DNA of 64,000 nucleotides from positions 434,001 to 498,000 of the forward strand of contig NZ_BDQK01000013.1 in NCBI RefSeq assembly GCF_003864295.1. The letters run 5' to 3'. Origin of the DNA: Aphanothece sacrum FPU1. Lineage in GTDB: Bacteria; Cyanobacteriota; Cyanobacteriia; Cyanobacteriales; Microcystaceae. The notes beneath the pieces are model-generated. The model was not told the DNA's origin, did no database searches, and worked only from the letters and a program-made list of their open reading frames with translations. The translations under genes and the position numbers were made by a program. Positions 18,260 to 28,289 of the stretch are shown one piece after another; position 1 is the stretch's first letter; each line of letters begins with the position of its first letter.

Positions 18260-21200
18260 CTAAGCACTAAAATATTTAGCCACAGGATGATAAGTAATAA
18301 TCGCAGTAGTAGACTGTTCAGGATAGATTTGTTCACTCTCATCCATATACATATTAATGCGATCGCAGCCTAATAATTCCAATTGTTTATATTGGTCTTG
18401 AATATTAGGACAAGCAGGGTATCCGAAGCTGTAACGGGAACCTTGATAATGCTGTTGTAACATTTCTCGAATATTATCCGGTTCTTTGTCCCCAAATCCT
18501 AATTCTCGGCGAATTTTGGCGTGTGTCCATTCTGCTAATGCTTCGGCGGTTTGAACTGCCATGCCATGAAAATAAAGATAATTGGTGTAATCATTAGCCG
18601 CAAAGAGTTTTTGTGCGTATTCTGTGGCAATTTCCCCTACTGTTACCGCTTGCATCGGAAATACATCAGTTAAACCTGATTCTTTGGGGGCAAAAAAGTC
18701 AGCAATACATAAACGACGACCTGATTTTTGACGGGGGAATTCTAATATCCAAATAGGGTCTAAATTTTCGGGTATTTTATTATCAGAATTTTGGATAATT
18801 TCGGGGTCATAAATTAACAAATTATTGCCTTCAGATTGACAAGGAAAGTAACCATAAATAACCGTAGGATGCAAGAGATTATCTGTGATAACTTTTTGTT
18901 TCCATTCCTCTAAAATAGGATAAACTTTTTCAGCTAAAAATTGTTCGTATTCTTCCCGTGATTGTTCTTTAGGTTTCCGAAATTGCCATTGACCTGCTAC
19001 TAATGCTTGTAAATCTAAATACCAGAAAAGTTCACTTAAATTAAATTCCTCTGGTTTTAATAATTGAGTTCCCCAGAAAGGAGGAGTTGCAGGTTCAATT
19101 AATTCTACAGCTTCAGACCTTTTTGTATCGATCACTTTAGGGGTTTCTAAGGTTTCAGATTTACCGTTTTCTTGAGCAGCTTTTGCGGCTGCTTTTTCTG
19201 CCCTTTCTTCTTGGAATAAACTATTATTAGTTTCAAATTTGCCTAAAAATCCTTGTAAATCATCCCAATTTTTAGCGGATTTTGCGGGCATTAATTTGTC
19301 CATAAAGTGTAAATCAGAAAAAGCATCTTTACCATAAACGACTTTTCCTTGATAAGTATTTTGACAGTCTTCATGAACAAATTTAGGAGTTAATGCTGCC
19401 CCTCCTAAAATAACAGGAACAGTGATTCCTCGCTCATTAAATACCGCTAAATTATCTTTCATAAAAGCAGTTGATTTCACCAATAAACCACTCATGGCGA
19501 TACAATCTGCTTTATGTTCTTCGTAAGCTTGAATAATGTTTTCTACAGGCTGTTTAATACCTAAATTAACTACTTTGTAGCCATTATTAGAGAGAATAAT
19601 ATCAACTAAATTTTTGCCAATATCATGTACATCCCCTTTAACTGTCGCAATAATAAAAGTCCCTTTTCCACTGCCATCACTATCTGCTTTATCCATCAAA
19701 GGTTCTAAATAAGCAACCGCAGCTTTCATAGTTTGAGCAGATTGTAACACGAAAGGTAACTGCATTTGTCCCGAACCAAATAACTCTCCCACTACCCTCA
19801 TTCCATCTAATAAAAAGATGTTAATAATATCAAGAGGTGGATATTGTTTTAAAGCTTGTGTTAATGCGTCTTCTAACCCTAACCGTTCCCCATCAATAAT
19901 ATGTTGTTTGAGACGTTCTTCTATGGGTAAATTAGCCGTTGTTGCGGCATCTTTTTTAGTGGTTTTACCAGCAAATAATTCTGTTAATTTAGTTAAAGGA
20001 TCATAAATACAAATATCTCCGTCAAATTCTCGTAAATCATAGATTAAATCTCGACAGATTTTTTGATATTCTGGTTCAATTTTAGCTAAAGGTAAAATCT
20101 TGCTGGCACTTACAATAGCACCATCTAAACCGACTTGCATTGCTTCATATAAAAACACAGAATTAAGCACTTGTCGTGCTGCCGGATTTAAACCAAAGGA
20201 AATATTAGAAACTCCTAATAAAATATGACAATCTGGTAATTCTTGCCGAATACGACGGATAGATTCAATAGTAGCTTTGCCATTTTCTCGGTCTTCTTCT
20301 ATCCCTGTAGAAATCGGTAACGCTAAGGTATCAAAAAAGATTTCATAAGCAGCAAGTCCGTATTCTATAGCTGCATAATAGGCCCGTTTTGCTATCTCAA
20401 ATTTCTTATCAGCAGTACGTCCCATTCCTTCCTCATCAATGGTTCCTACCACTACACCGGCCCCATATTTCTTAGCTATTTCTAATACTTTTAAAAAGCG
20501 TTCCTCCCCATCTTCATAATTAGTAGAATTGAGGATACATTTACCCCCCGCAACCTTTAACCCTGCTTCCATTTTCTGCCATTCAGTTGAATCAAGCATC
20601 AACGGTAAATTGATATTATTAACTAGACGAGAGACTAATTCGTGCATATCTCGCACCCCATCCCGTCCCACATAATCAACGTTAACATCTAAAACGTGGG
20701 CCCCTTCTTTCACTTGAGATTTAGCTAAAGAGACTAAACTATCCCAGTTTTCAGCATTGAGTAAGTCTCGACATTTTTTAGACCCACTAGCGTTTAATCT
20801 TTCCCCTACAATTAAGAATGAATTATCTTGAATATAGGGTTGCGTGCTATAAATTGAAGCAGCAGAAGGTTCATATATAGGATGACGTTCTTTGGGTTTT
20901 AACTCTTGAGAAAGTTCTGCTAAGGCTTTAATATGATCAGGACGAGTGCCACAACATCCGCCAATAATTTGCACTCCTAAATCTTCAATAAAGTGCATTA
21001 ATGCCATTTTTAATTCTATAGGATTTAAGCGATAAAACGCTTGTCCCCCAACATTTTCTGGCAGTCCCGCATTGGGAATACAAGAAACAATAAAAGGAGA
21101 ATGTTCTGATAAATATTTGATATATTCCTTCATTTGTTCGGGGCCAGTGGCACAATTTAACCCCAAAATATCAATATTATAAGGTTCTAAAATAGCAACT

Positions 21201-21835
21201 GCAGCACTAATTTCTGTCCCGACTAACATGGTTCCCATTGTTTCCATGGTAATAGAGACCATAATAGGTAAACGCTCATCTTTTTTCTCAAAAACTTCTT
21301 CAACTGCGTTTAAAGCTGCTTTAATTTGTAATACATCCTGACAAGTTTCAATGATTAATAAATCTGCCCCACCATCATATAACCCTTCTACTTGTTCAAC
21401 GTAGGCATTTTTTAAGGCATCAAAATCAATATGTCCTAATGTAGGTAATTTAGTTCCTGGTCCTATAGAACCCGCCACAAAACGGGGTTTTTCTGGGGTA
21501 GAATACTCATCCGCCATTCGTTTAGCAAGTTCGGTGGCCCGCTTATTGAGATAATAAGCTTGATCTGCTAAATCATATTCTGCCAGGACTATAGAAGTCC
21601 CTCCAAAGGTGTCTGTTTCGATGACATCTGCACCCACTTCTAAAAAGCCTCTATGCACCTTTTCAACTGCTTCTGGTTTGGTATGCACTAGATATTCATT
21701 GCATCCTTCATATTCTGGCCCCCCAAAGTCTTCTGCGGTCAAATTTTGGGTTTGTAGAGAGGTTCCGGTTGCACCGTCAAAAACGAGTACAGGACGTTTG
21801 GGACTTTTTAGGTAGTTGAGGAATGTACTATTCAT
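18260..21835 (-). CDS. metH: Cobalamin-dependent methionine synthase MetH
   Basis: A 1191-aa multidomain enzyme that transfers a methyl group from 5-methyltetrahydrofolate to homocysteine through cobalamin. The homocysteine domain (about 1-320) has Zn-ligand cysteines in GLNCATGP and [11 protein letters not shown]. The pterin-binding domain (about 335-620) includes [12 protein letters not shown] and [11 protein letters not shown]. The B12 cap and B12-binding domains (about 640-860) hold the cobalt-ligand motif [11 protein letters not shown]. The C-terminal activation domain (about 940-1191) has the SAM-binding stretch [10 protein letters not shown]. All modules are present, so it should be active. 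No cobalamin riboswitch was found in the short upstream region. Confidence 0.96.
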   Translation of the reverse strand: MNSTFLNYLKSPKRPVLVFDGATGTSLQTQNLTAEDFGGPEYEGCNEYLVHTKPEAVEKVHRGFLEVGADVIETDTFGGTSIVLAEYDLADQAYYLNKRATELAKRMADEYSTPEKPRFVAGSIGPGTKLPTLGHIDFDALKNAYVEQVEGLYDGGADLLIIETCQDVLQIKAALNAVEEVFEKKDERLPIMVSITMETMGTMLVGTEISAAVAILEPYNIDILGLNCATGPEQMKEYIKYLSEHSPFIVSCIPNAGLPENVGGQAFYRLNPIELKMALMHFIEDLGVQIIGGCCGTRPDHIKALAELSQELKPKERHPIYEPSAASIYSTQPYIQDNSFLIVGERLNASGSKKCRDLLNAENWDSLVSLAKSQVKEGAHVLDVNVDYVGRDGVRDMHELVSRLVNNINLPLMLDSTEWQKMEAGLKVAGGKCILNSTNYEDGEERFLKVLEIAKKYGAGVVVGTIDEEGMGRTADKKFEIAKRAYYAAIEYGLAAYEIFFDTLALPISTGIEEDRENGKATIESIRRIRQELPDCHILLGVSNISFGLNPAARQVLNSVFLYEAMQVGLDGAIVSASKILPLAKIEPEYQKICRDLIYDLREFDGDICIYDPLTKLTELFAGKTTKKDAATTANLPIEERLKQHIIDGERLGLEDALTQALKQYPPLDIINIFLLDGMRVVGELFGSGQMQLPFVLQSAQTMKAAVAYLEPLMDKADSDGSGKGTFIIATVKGDVHDIGKNLVDIILSNNGYKVVNLGIKQPVENIIQAYEEHKADCIAMSGLLVKSTAFMKDNLAVFNERGITVPVILGGAALTPKFVHEDCQNTYQGKVVYGKDAFSDLHFMDKLMPAKSAKNWDDLQGFLGKFETNNSLFQEERAEKAAAKAAQENGKSETLETPKVIDTKRSEAVELIEPATPPFWGTQLLKPEEFNLSELFWYLDLQALVAGQWQFRKPKEQSREEYEQFLAEKVYPILEEWKQKVITDNLLHPTVIYGYFPCQSEGNNLLIYDPEIIQNSDNKIPENLDPIWILEFPRQKSGRRLCIADFFAPKESGLTDVFPMQAVTVGEIATEYAQKLFAANDYTNYLYFHGMAVQTAEALAEWTHAKIRRELGFGDKEPDNIREMLQQHYQGSRYSFGYPACPNIQDQYKQLELLGCDRINMYMDESEQIYPEQSTTAIITYHPVAKYFSA

Positions 21836-21904
21836 GAATGTGACAGAGTGGCAGATTAAGGATTAAGATTTATTATAAAAAATATCTTAACTCAAGGAAA
21901 GCAG

Positions 21905-21961
21905 TTACCAACGCTCTATCTGCAAATCTTCTACATAATCAAAAGCAATATTACCATTCAT
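21905..21961 (-). pseudogene. Collapsed VapC-like toxin remnant
   Basis: An 18-codon frame MNGNIAFDYVEDLQIERW. The first half (MNGNIAFD) looks like the opening of a PIN-domain VapC, and the second half (YVEDLQIERW) like the usual VapC C-terminal strand (xxVxxLxIExW). It reads as if about 110 internal codons had been deleted in frame. Its ATG overlaps the end of the upstream antitoxin-like remnant, as toxin starts do in intact vapBC pairs. The assignment is inference from pattern only. Confidence 0.4.
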
Positions 21962-22088
21962 TTTGATTAACTTGGTTAAATTCCTCGGCAATGGTATTTT
22001 TTAAGGCTTCTGCTTCTGAATTGCTGAGAATACCAGCAAATTTGAACAAGGGATGTTCTTCTTCGGGGGATGACCATTCATAGATATT
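21951..22088 (-). pseudogene. Antitoxin-like small ORF lacking its start
   Basis: An open frame reading NIYEWSSPEEEHPLFKFAG, then ILSNSEAEALKNTIAEEF, ending NQVNQNEW. The form EEHPLFKFAGxLSxxEAEAL is that of small antitoxin partners of VapC toxins in cyanobacteria. No ATG precedes it: the frame is cut on its 5' side by a stop inside a strong hairpin (22066-22118). The 5' end therefore appears lost or overwritten by the hairpin element. Confidence 0.5.
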
Positions 22089-22118
22089 TAATCATAAATA
22101 TCTATGAATGTCATCCCC
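22066..22118. repeat. Long near-perfect hairpin
   Basis: Two 24-25-nt arms, GGGGATGACCATTCATAGAT (extended by ATTTA) and its reverse complement, face each other across 4 nt, with a single extra base in one arm. It could be a terminator or a mobile palindrome. One arm merges into the antitoxin-like frame. Confidence 0.85.
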
Positions 22119-22173
22119 AGTATAGCAATGGGATCACATCAGTAACTATTGCGCTATAGTAAGACTCTCAAAT

Positions 22174-22331
22174 ATGAAGTCAGAATTAACAGATGACTTC
22201 GTAAAATGTTTTGCGTTGCGTTGCCTGAAATAGTTAAACAAACCGCACGAAAAAACTATAAACTTTGGAAACAAAACCCGACACATCCAAGTTTAGAGTT
22301 TAAGAAGCTTGACACTAAAGAAACAGTATAT
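22174..22331 (+). pseudogene. Broken RelE-like toxin gene
   Basis: The start ATG at 22174 reads MKSELTDDFVKCFAL, then shifts frame because GTTGC is present twice in tandem (22215-22224). Removing one copy restores ALPEIVKQTARKNYKLWKQN, then PTHPSLEFKKLDTKETVYS, a pattern of cyanobacterial RelE/ParE-like toxins (LPxxIxxxARKxYxLWKxNPxHPSLxFK). The homology stops at VYS, where a dispersed repeat begins, so the C-terminal catalytic half is gone. It is broken twice and is probably not functional. Confidence 0.65.
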
Positions 22332-22446
22332 TCCTATAAAAACGAAGTCCGACGAGCGCGGACAGGCATTATAGGTTGCGTAGGCAACCTTTGTTTGTAT
22401 AGCTTAACTATGAACGAGTTGAAGTCTATCTTGTCCGGTAGAACCA
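22332..22446. repeat. Dispersed element ending GGTTGCGTAGGCAACC...TAGAACC, copy 1
   Basis: The stretch from CCTATAAA to GGTAGAACC contains GAAGTCCGACGAGCGCGGAC and the palindrome GGTTGCGTAGGCAACC, followed by TTTGTTTGTATAGCTTAACT. A longer copy in the other orientation is at 35556-35744. It interrupts the RelE-like gene. Confidence 0.8.
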
Positions 22447-22466
22447 GTTTTTGTAGAATTAGCTAA

Positions 22467-23162
22467 TCAAATATCCTCTAGATTAATGCCTAACTCCTTT
22501 AATTTTGTTGCTAGTTTCTCAGCCCGTTGACGTTCATTTTCCGCCCGTTGACGTTCATTCTCAGCCCGTTGACGTTCATTCTCAGCCCGTTGACGTTCCT
22601 CCGTATAACTCGAAAAGGGTTGTCCATCAGGATAAGAAATAATTAATTCAGGTTCTGCTAATTGAAACCTTATACCTAAACGGGGACTAACCCAATGATC
22701 AATTTTTTCAATCACTTCTAAGGTTTGAGCATTTCTTAATAAACCGCTAAAATCATTTTTATCTGGGTCATAAATATAATATTCTTCCACGCCATGATGC
22801 TCATAAAATAGCAGTTTTCTATTCATTTCTGTTTGAGTATTTCCTGGAGAAAGTATTTCAAACACTACTTGAGGTGCAATATTATCTTCCTTCCATTGTT
22901 GATAAGAGCCTCTGTCACCTTTAGGACGACCAAACACTACCATTATATCAGGGGCTTGTCTTTTTTTGTTATTATTTTCTGTAGGATACCATAGTAAATC
23001 TCCTGCTACAAATACCTGTTCATCCTTGGCAAATAACCAATCTAAATTAGCTTTAATTGTTGTAATCCAACGAAACTGAACCGTATTATCCGACATAGGA
23101 TTACCATCTCTTTCAGGATAAATAATTTCTGGTTTATTAAGGCTTTCTAGTTGAGAAACCAT
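22467..23162 (-). CDS. Uma2-family (DUF820) protein, copy A
   Basis: A 231-aa member of the Uma2 family (PD-(D/E)XK restriction-endonuclease-like fold). The core is visible: LLWYPTENNNKKRQAPDIMVVFG, then VVFEILSPGNTQTEMNRKL and VEEYYIYDPDKNDFSGL. The opening is MVSQLESLNKPEIIYPERDG. The C-terminus holds a charged run of four ERQRAEN-type heptads, predicted coiled coil. A nearly identical copy lies at 23924-24571 with only two heptads. The role of Uma2 proteins is not established; they are often multicopy and transferable. Confidence 0.85.
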   Translation of the reverse strand: MVSQLESLNKPEIIYPERDGNPMSDNTVQFRWITTIKANLDWLFAKDEQVFVAGDLLWYPTENNNKKRQAPDIMVVFGRPKGDRGSYQQWKEDNIAPQVVFEILSPGNTQTEMNRKLLFYEHHGVEEYYIYDPDKNDFSGLLRNAQTLEVIEKIDHWVSPRLGIRFQLAEPELIISYPDGQPFSSYTEERQRAENERQRAENERQRAENERQRAEKLATKLKELGINLEDI

Positions 23163-23259
23163 AGAATTAATTATTAAGCATTTAAACGGCTTGTTTTAAT
23201 TTTAACATAAACGAAATTAAGGAGATCCCATATTTCTAACTATTGCGCTATAGTAACAC

Positions 23260-23756
23260 TCCCAAAACTAAGCGATCGCCATTACCCCACATTGTCTGCA
23301 GGGGTTCAAGGCAGTATCACGCCCATTCTCTTAACTGGAGGAAGTGGGAATTTTACGGCTATCGCCGGCAATACCCTCGTCTTCTCTGGACCTACCAGCT
23401 TTGGCCGTGTGTCATTCGGTGGCAGCAATACTTTTTCACTAGCGGCCAATAGCACTGAGTTTGCCGGTCTTTATTGGGATGCACAAAATGGTGAATTTAG
23501 AATGCCCGTAGGATACAACTACAATAATGGCAGTGCCTTCATTCGTTATTCGGGTGCTAATTCACCGTTAGTGGGTACGCCCATAAGCGGAGGTGCATCA
23601 GGAACATTTACCCGAACCTACGACTTCAGCATCACCGTAGATTCTGTAACACAGTCTGTGCCTGAACCCCTAACCATCTTAGGTGCAGGTGCTGCTATCA
23701 GTTTTGGTACTGCTTTCAAGCGTAAATTAGCTCAAAAGAAAGATAAAGCGGCTTAG
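23260..23756 (+). pseudogene. 5'-truncated PEP-CTERM exosortase-substrate protein
   Basis: The frame lacks a convincing start: TTG at 23292 would give SAGVQGSITPILLTGGSGNF. The C-terminal part is a standard PEP-CTERM sorting tail: SVPEPLTILGAGAAISFG, then a basic end FKRKLAQKKDKAA. Such proteins have an N-terminal signal peptide and are processed by an exosortase; here the signal peptide and front part are missing. The fragment sits exactly between the two Uma2 copies. Confidence 0.7.
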
Positions 23757-23782
23757 AGTTAAGCGGGATTAATTCCTGTTAG

Positions 23783-23913
23783 TTTGTGGGCATAATACTA
23801 TTATGCCCCTACTGGGTTTTGTAGGGGTTTAACACTGTTAAATTCTTGAGATTTGTGGGCATAATAGTATTATGCCCCTACAGGGTTTTTGTAGGGGTTT
23901 AACACTGTTAAAT
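23783..23913. repeat. Tandem pair of palindrome-bearing repeats
   Basis: Two copies (23783-23843 and 23852-23913) of a unit of about 61 bp: TTTGTGGGCATAATACTATT, then ATGCCCCTACTGGGTTTTGT and AGGGGTTTAACACTGTTAAA. The inner GGGCATAATAxTATTATGCCC is a palindrome. They lie between the PEP-CTERM relic and Uma2 copy B and could end transcription from both sides. Confidence 0.85.
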
Positions 23914-23923
23914 CCTATCAAAT

Positions 23924-24571
23924 TTACTCTGGATTAATGCCTAATTCCTTTAATTTTTTTGCTAGTTTCTCAGCCCGTTGACGTTCATTCTCAGCCCGTT
24001 GACGTTCCTCCGTATAACTCGAAAAGGGTTGTCCATCAGGATAAGAAATAATTAATTCAGGTTCTGCTAATTGAAACCTTATACCTAAACGGGGACTAAC
24101 CCAATGATCAATTTTTTCAATCACTTCTAAGGTTTGAGCATTTCTTAATAAACCGCTAAAATCATTTTTATCTGGGTCATAAATATAATATTCTTCCACG
24201 CCATGATGCTCATAAAATAGCAGTTTTCTATTCATTTCTGTTTGAGTATTTCCTGGAGAAAGTATTTCAAACACTACTTGAGGTGCAATATTATCTTCCT
24301 TCCATTGTTGATAAGAGCCTCTGTCACCTTTAGGACGACCAAACACTACCATTATATCAGGGGCTTGTCTTTTTTTGTTATTATTTTCTGTAGGATACCA
24401 TAGTAAATCTCCTGCTACAAATACCTGTTCATCCTTGGCAAATAACCAATCTAAATTAGCTTTAATGGTTGTAATCCAACGAAACTGAACCGTATTATCC
24501 GACATAGGATTACCATCTCTTTCAGGATAAATAATTTCGGGTTTATTAAGGCTTTCTAGTTGAGAAACCAT
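23924..24571 (-). CDS. Uma2-family (DUF820) protein, copy B
   Basis: A 215-aa paralogue of the gene at 22467-23162, almost identical through residue about 200. Differences are a few bases, two fewer ERQRAEN heptads, and a tail ending KKLKELGINPE instead of TKLKELGINLEDI. The upstream bases down to about TTAACATAAACGAAA are also shared, so the duplication included the promoter region. The catalytic-type residues (PDIMVVFG, EILSPG) are unchanged, so both copies may work. Heptad loss or gain is the kind of change expected from slippage in the 21-bp repeats. Confidence 0.85.
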   Translation of the reverse strand: MVSQLESLNKPEIIYPERDGNPMSDNTVQFRWITTIKANLDWLFAKDEQVFVAGDLLWYPTENNNKKRQAPDIMVVFGRPKGDRGSYQQWKEDNIAPQVVFEILSPGNTQTEMNRKLLFYEHHGVEEYYIYDPDKNDFSGLLRNAQTLEVIEKIDHWVSPRLGIRFQLAEPELIISYPDGQPFSSYTEERQRAENERQRAEKLAKKLKELGINPE

Positions 24572-24755
24572 AGGACTAATTATTAAGCATTTAAACGGCT
24601 TGCTTTCATATTAACATAAACGAAACTCTAGTGCTATAGTTATCTCTTAAAAATCAGCGATCGCCATGACTCCTAACAAGTCCCGTAAACCATAGAAAGG
24701 CTATCTTAAAAAAGTTGATTCTTTAATACTTACGCAAGCAAATTTTATTAAGATT

Positions 24756-25127
24756 TTAGCGAAGACAAAGAGTAATTTTTGCGTCTGATGTTGTTCCTTT
24801 TACAGAAATAATATGTTCACCAAGCATGGTAGTTCGGTAAAAAATTTCTGATCTTATTCTATCACTTAAGGAATTAATTTGATAAGGGGTTACTAATTTG
24901 CCCTGGTGAGTGACTGCAACGGTTAAGTTTTTATTAGCTTGAATGGTTAATTGATTTTCGTTTTGAATTAAAAGAGCAAATCTCTTTTCACTCTCTACAC
25001 TTCCTTTATAAGTGGCACAAAAATCTTGATTAGGAAAATAGAAATTAGAGCGAGTTGCTGCTAAAGTAGGGATGATGTTCACAGCCCATATAGTTGAGAT
25101 CGCCAATGTTGTTATAAACGCTTTCAA
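24756..25127 (-). CDS. Secreted hypothetical protein
   Basis: A protein of about 123 aa with a Sec-type signal peptide if started at the TTG at 25127 (KAFITTLAISTIWAVNIIPTLAA, cleavage near the last Ala). That TTG is preceded by AAGGA at good spacing; a farther TTG at 25175 would add 16 polar residues and spoil the signal. The mature part is beta-rich (FALLIQNENQLTIQANKNLT) with two cysteines (FCATYKG and ITLCLR) that could form a disulphide. No family was recognised. A periplasmic or thylakoid-lumen location is inferred. Confidence 0.6.
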   Translation of the reverse strand: MKAFITTLAISTIWAVNIIPTLAATRSNFYFPNQDFCATYKGSVESEKRFALLIQNENQLTIQANKNLTVAVTHQGKLVTPYQINSLSDRIRSEIFYRTTMLGEHIISVKGTTSDAKITLCLR

Positions 25128-25266
25128 TTTATTATCATCCTTGTGATGGGGACTATATTGAGTTGAAAGACGCAAGGAAGGTAAATATGTTGCAATGATT
25201 AAAGTAAAATAGTTACCTTAATATAAAATTACTTTAAACTAAAAAAAGACGTTGAGAGGTTGAAAT

Positions 25267-25452
25267 ATGGAACTTGAACAAATTAAAACAATGATTGAAC
25301 GTGCTTTAGCCGATAAGAGATTATCTCCTCTCGAAAGTGACAGCATAAAAGCAGCAATTTATTCTGATAAGAAGGTAACACCAGAAGAAGCTGAATTATT
25401 TAGAAACCTTCAAGAGCAAATCTGGAATGGAGATGTCATCATTGAAGAATAA
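25267..25452 (+). CDS. Small conserved hypothetical protein (61 aa)
   Basis: A 61-aa acidic helical protein, MELEQIKTMIERALADKRLS onward, ending IWNGDVIIEE. Its helix-loop pattern (ALADKRLSPLESDSIKAAI, then KKVTPEEAELF) resembles small cyanobacterial proteins of unknown function. A GAGAGG stretch lies upstream of the ATG at fair spacing. A perfect 34-nt palindrome that could end its transcript starts 44 bp after the stop. Confidence 0.65.
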   Translation: MELEQIKTMIERALADKRLSPLESDSIKAAIYSDKKVTPEEAELFRNLQEQIWNGDVIIEE

Positions 25453-25495
25453 TGCCAATTTGGTCTAGTTAAAAGATTTGTCTACTGCTTTTAAG

Positions 25496-25529
25496 AATAT
25501 AGGGGTCAACGGCCGTTGACCCCTATATT
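25496..25529. terminator. Perfect 34-nt palindrome (possible bidirectional terminator)
   Basis: AATATAGGGGTCAACGG and its exact reverse complement are joined without a loop, between the convergent 61-aa gene and rplY. A similar but imperfect AGGGGCTAACGGCCGTTAG element follows the gene at 35934, so this is also a dispersed repeat type. Confidence 0.7.
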
Positions 25530-25577
25530 TGTCTTATGGCTGAAGACTGATCGCTGATCGCAGTAAGATAACTGAAT

Positions 25578-25898
25578 TTAAGCCTCTGAAGCTACACTTT
25601 CATTATCAGTTACATAAAAGAAACTCAGATGTAACAGATTTCTTTTCCAAGGATGAGCTTGTATTTCTCTAATTAAAGCATTCCCAGTCCAAGAAAGCTC
25701 AGGAATAGTCACTTCTATCACAGTTTTATTGGCTTTAACATCTCTTAAAAGCAGAAGAGCTTCTTTATGATTTACCGTTAAAGAAATAGATTCCGTGCCA
25801 TTATGTCCGTACAAAGTAGCCGGAATTCGTCCATCTCGACGCAGGGCATTCGGTTTACTGTGTTCAGGTCTTTTTTGACATTCAATAGTAACAGACAT
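25578..25898 (-). CDS. rplY: 50S ribosomal protein L25 (short form)
   Basis: A 106-aa L25/Ctc-type protein that binds 5S rRNA in the large subunit. The family pattern is clear: RPEHSKPNALRRDGRIPATLYG (1-31), then SLTVNHKEALLLLRD and a C-terminal IREIQAHPWKRNLLHLSFF. It is the short form without the extra Ctc domain. It lies 29 bp downstream of purA on the same strand and is probably co-transcribed with it. Confidence 0.93.
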   Translation of the reverse strand: MSVTIECQKRPEHSKPNALRRDGRIPATLYGHNGTESISLTVNHKEALLLLRDVKANKTVIEVTIPELSWTGNALIREIQAHPWKRNLLHLSFFYVTDNESVASEA

Positions 25899-25927
25899 AG
25901 ATTTTTCCTCGATAATGGATGAAAAAG

Positions 25928-27325
<1,398 letters not shown>

Positions 27326-27605
27326 TCAATGTCACTTCTGTCAAGAATTGCTGCCATACTTTAGACCGTTCCTAGAAATGCCAATGGTTTTGAAACTGGT
27401 CAGGAGAGTTTAATATTTGGTAGTTGGGTAAGAACTGTACGCTATTAACGACAAATAATAAGACAGAAAAATGCTTCATAACATCAATAATCAACTATAA
27501 TAGTTGAGATGTCTTTTGCTACTTTACCATAAATTAAGACCAATAAACACCGTTAAACCCTCTCTTAAATAAATTGGTAATTCATAATTCATAATTTTTT
27601 GACTC

Positions 27606-27860
27606 ATGACTCAATCAAGCAGCAAACAAAGGATCTCTATTACCGTCGATTCTAAATTGCTTCAAGATATTGACCAACTGACACACAATCGTTCTGCTGC
27701 TGTCGAAGAAGGATTGCGACTATGGCACCGACAGCAGATAGAAAACCAGTTACGCGCCTTCTACCAAGCCCAAAAACCAACTGAACGGCAATTTGACCAA
27801 GACTGGGGAGAATTCGCTCAAACCCAAATGGAAGAAATCCTAGACTCTGAAGGAGTCTAA
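27606..27860 (+). CDS. Ribbon-helix-helix type antitoxin (MazE-like)
   Basis: An 84-aa protein with a short N-terminal DNA-binding segment RISITVDSKLLQDIDQLTHN, as in ribbon-helix-helix antitoxins, followed by RSAAVEEGLRLWHRQQIENQ and an acidic tail. It ends 1 bp before the MazF/PemK-like gene, the usual order of antitoxin then toxin. It would neutralise the toxin and repress its own promoter; this is family knowledge, not shown by the sequence. Confidence 0.82.
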   Translation: MTQSSSKQRISITVDSKLLQDIDQLTHNRSAAVEEGLRLWHRQQIENQLRAFYQAQKPTERQFDQDWGEFAQTQMEEILDSEGV

Positions 27861-27861
27861 C

Positions 27862-28215
27862 ATGGAAGATGACAATTATCCCCGCCAAGGAGAGATTTAT
27901 TTAATTCGCGCCCTTAAAACCATAGGAGATACCAAAAAACGTCCCGCCGTTGTCGTTTCTATCAATGTCAGAAATCAGCTTTCTAGTAGTGTTTTGGTTG
28001 TTCCCGTTACCAGCGATTTAACCAGTGGAGAAACCCCAACCCATATTTTGATAAAACAGGGAGAAGGTGGACTCTTAACAGACTCTCTCGCCTTGTGTGA
28101 CAATATCTCAGCAATTCGCAAAGTTTATCTCGAACAGGGTCCCTATGGCGCAATTTTGCCTGAATCTCTACAACGAATTCAACAGGGAATTTCAATTGCG
28201 ATCGCTATATTTTAA
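27862..28215 (+). CDS. PemK/MazF-family endoribonuclease toxin
   Basis: A 117-aa toxin of the MazF/PemK fold, which cleaves mRNA. Conserved parts are RQGEIYLIRALK at the N-terminus, KKRPAVVVSINVRN, VLVVPVTSDLTS (the strand with the catalytic region) and LALCDNISAIRKVYL. The length is normal and there is no damage. It is coupled to the antitoxin gene with one intervening base. Unlike most toxin-antitoxin genes in this window it looks intact. Confidence 0.88.
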   Translation: MEDDNYPRQGEIYLIRALKTIGDTKKRPAVVVSINVRNQLSSSVLVVPVTSDLTSGETPTHILIKQGEGGLLTDSLALCDNISAIRKVYLEQGPYGAILPESLQRIQQGISIAIAIF

Positions 28216-28256
28216 GAAGCTGTTTTTCGATTCTACAGGACTTGATGACTTTTTAG

Positions 28257-28279
28257 AATTCATAATTCATAATTCATAA
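28257..28279. repeat. Short heptamer repeat (ATTCATA x3)
   Basis: GAATTCATAATTCATAATTC and neighbours form three units of the AATTATG-type tandem repeat just before thiL. The larger arrays at 35481, 43459 and 57375 are the same family. Confidence 0.75.
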
Positions 28280-28289
28280 AGATAATTAA

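Noticed and set aside
21836-21960. Possible cobalamin riboswitch before metH
   Set aside because: The upstream DNA lacks the B12-box and is occupied by the antitoxin/toxin remnants.
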